NCBI RefSeq assembly: GCF_005952805.1
Contig: NZ_CP040709.1
Span: 3,782,001 to 3,846,000, forward strand
Length of the DNA stretch: 64,000 bases
Reading direction: 5' to 3'
DNA from: Inhella inkyongensis
GTDB lineage: Bacteria; Pseudomonadota; Gammaproteobacteria; Burkholderiales; Burkholderiaceae_C
The position numbers and the translations under genes were made by a program. Below are positions 62,548-64,000 of the stretch, one piece after another. Under the pieces are notes generated by a model. It was given only the letters and a program-made list of their open reading frames with translations. It made no database searches and was not told the origin of the DNA. Every line of letters begins with the position of its first letter. Within the stretch, counting starts at the first letter, position 1.

Positions 62548-64000
62548 TGAAAGACCTGCTGCTCTCCATCGACCTGGGCACCCAGTCCGTCCGCGCCCTG
62601 GTCTACGACCTTCAAGGCAATCTGCTGGGCCGCCAGCAGCAGGTCTTCAGCGACTACCAGCGTGAGCATCCGGGCTGGATGAGCCACGACGGCGAGGGCT
62701 TCTGGCAGGCCGCCGCCGCCTGCTGCCAGCGCCTGTGGGCGCAACAGCGCGAATGGCAGGAGCGCATCGCTGGCGTGTCGGTCACCACCCAGCGCGGCTC
62801 CATCGTGCCGATGGACGCGAGCGGCAACTGCCTGGCCCCGGTGCTGATCTGGCTGGACCAGCGCCAGGCCTCGGTGCTGCCGCCCATCCATCCGCTGTGG
62901 CGCGCCGCCTTTGCCGTGGCCGGCGTGGCCGGCACCATCGCCACGCTGCAGCGCGACGCCGAAGTGAACTGGTGGGCGCAGCATGCCCCGGACGTGCACC
63001 GCAAGACGCACAAATTCATGCTCGTCAGCGGCCTCTTGAACCAACGCCTGAGCGGGCGCTTCGCGGACTCCATCGGCTCCCAAGTCGCCTACCTGCCCTT
63101 CGACTACAAGCGCCACGCCTGGGCCCCTGGCAGCGACTGGAAATGGCAGGCCCTGGCCGTGCGCCCCGAACAGCTGCCCGAGCTGCTGCCCGTGGGCAGC
63201 CGCATTGGTGAAGTGACGCGCGAGGCCAGCGCCACCACCGGCATCCCGGCCGGCACGCCGGTGATTGCGGCGGCGGCCGACAAGGCCTGCGAGATCCTGG
63301 GCTCGGGCGCGCTGGCGCCCGAGGTGGGCGCGCTGAGCTATGGCACCACCGCCACCATCAACCTCACCAGCCCGCGCTACCTGGAGCACACCGCCTTTGT
63401 GCCGCCCTACCCGGCGGCGGTGGCCGGCCACTACAGCGCCGAGGTGCAGATCACGCGCGGCTTCTGGCTGGTGAGCTGGTTCAAGGAGCAGTTCGGCCAC
63501 CCCGAACGCGCCGCCGCCGAAGGCCTGGGCGTGGCGCCCGAGGTGCTGTTCGACGAGCTGGTGGCCCAGGTGCCGCCCGGCTCCTTGGGCCTGACCCTGC
63601 AGCCCACCTGGAGCCCCGGCATCCGCGAACCCGGCCCCGAGGCCAAAGGCGCCATCATCGGCTTCGGTGAGGCCCACACCCGCGCGCATCTCTACCGCGC
63701 CATCCTTGAAGGCCTGGCCTATGCGCTGCGCAGCGGCCGCGACAAGCTGGAGAAGAAGAGCGGCGTGCACATGAAGGAGCTGCGCGTCAGCGGCGGCGGC
63801 TCGCAGAGCGACGCCGCCATGCAGCTCACCGCCGACGTCTTCAATCTGCCCACCGCCCGCCCCCACACCCACGAGACCTCGGGCCTGGGCGCGGCCATGG
63901 ACTGCGCGGTGGGCCTGGGGCTACACCGCGACTTCGAAACCGCCGTGGCCGAGATGACGCGCGTGGCCCGCTGGTTCGAGCCCCAGCCGGAAGCCGTGCG
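62547..64000 (+). CDS. FGGY-family carbohydrate kinase (C-terminus cut by window edge)
   Basis: ATP-dependent sugar/polyol kinase. At least 484 residues are visible. N-terminal LLLSIDLGTQSVRALVYDLQ (ATP/sugar fold start), WLDQRQA, AAAADKACEILGSGAL with SYGTTATINLTSP and EGLAYALRSGRDKLE correspond to the two FGGY lobes, and LRVSGGGSQSDAAMQLTADV is the conserved adenosine motif. It follows glpD with a one-base overlap. Together with the FAD oxidase and GlpD it suggests a pathway that phosphorylates a polyol and oxidises the product, but the substrate is not visible in the sequence. Confidence 0.9.
   Translation, partial: MKDLLLSIDLGTQSVRALVYDLQGNLLGRQQQVFSDYQREHPGWMSHDGEGFWQAAAACCQRLWAQQREWQERIAGVSVTTQRGSIVPMDASGNCLAPVLIWLDQRQASVLPPIHPLWRAAFAVAGVAGTIATLQRDAEVNWWAQHAPDVHRKTHKFMLVSGLLNQRLSGRFADSIGSQVAYLPFDYKRHAWAPGSDWKWQALAVRPEQLPELLPVGSRIGEVTREASATTGIPAGTPVIAAAADKACEILGSGALAPEVGALSYGTTATINLTSPRYLEHTAFVPPYPAAVAGHYSAEVQITRGFWLVSWFKEQFGHPERAAAEGLGVAPEVLFDELVAQVPPGSLGLTLQPTWSPGIREPGPEAKGAIIGFGEAHTRAHLYRAILEGLAYALRSGRDKLEKKSGVHMKELRVSGGGSQSDAAMQLTADVFNLPTARPHTHETSGLGAAMDCAVGLGLHRDFETAVAEMTRVARWFEPQPEAV

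Overview
This is a 64 kb stretch of a GC-rich bacterial chromosome. The gene content points to a betaproteobacterium of the order Burkholderiales: a PhaM-type polyhydroxyalkanoate granule protein, a one-cluster thiamine pathway with a fused ThiD-ThiE, DUF2145 and DUF2330 envelope proteins, a MacAB-TolC operon and many diguanylate cyclases. That assignment is an inference from family content; there is no rRNA or other marker gene in the window, and I saw no tRNA. Genes are tightly packed, and many start codons overlap the preceding stop as ATGA.

Layout. 0-6 kb (minus strand): a membrane-fusion protein and ABC permease pair cut by the window edge, a diguanylate cyclase, a SHOCT-PspC protein, an 89-bp tandem repeat and release factor 3. 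6-13 kb (plus): an OPT transporter with a periplasmic binding protein, PhaM, a FIST protein and GlcD-GlcE without GlcF. glcE ends exactly at a 249-bp MITE-like palindrome. 13-22 kb: a helix-turn-helix regulator, then a chain of overlapping genes (YiaA/B, a secreted unknown, DUF2145, DUF2330, RnfD/NqrB-like, MFS-acyltransferase fusion), an AAA/DUF4143 ATPase and an acetyltransferase.

22.1-26.3 kb is a small accessory island of visibly lower GC. It holds an MTH538/ThsB-type TIR-like gene and a second TIR gene on the minus strand. Divergent from these is a third TIR gene followed 3 bp later by a stand-alone SLOG domain of STALD type. All three TIR proteins keep a W-x3-E motif at the expected catalytic position. 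It resembles a rearranged Thoeris-like NAD-signalling defence system without a SIR2 effector, and it is the strongest candidate here for an undescribed system.

26.3-34.3 kb: a TPP riboswitch and thiC-thiO-thiS-thiG-thiDE, then a UbiH-like monooxygenase and an aldo/keto reductase. thiC carries an in-frame insertion of a hairpin-rich repeat. 34.4-35.6 kb: an unrecognised three-gene operon ending in a tiny lipoprotein. 35.8-44.1 kb: two diguanylate cyclases, a MurU-like nucleotidyltransferase, transketolase, GAPDH and a LysR regulator.

44.2-53.0 kb: a secreted subtilase with a 38-proline spacer and a GlyGly-CTERM-like tail, convergent with an uncharacterised four-gene envelope operon (beta-barrel, Ig-like repeat protein, triple-repeat protein, large cysteine-containing protein). 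53.1-58.9 kb: MacA-MacB-outer-membrane-factor operon and an AraC regulator. 59-64 kb: an alkylglycerone-phosphate-synthase-like FAD oxidase, a large nested-palindrome element, GlpD and an FGGY kinase cut by the window end.
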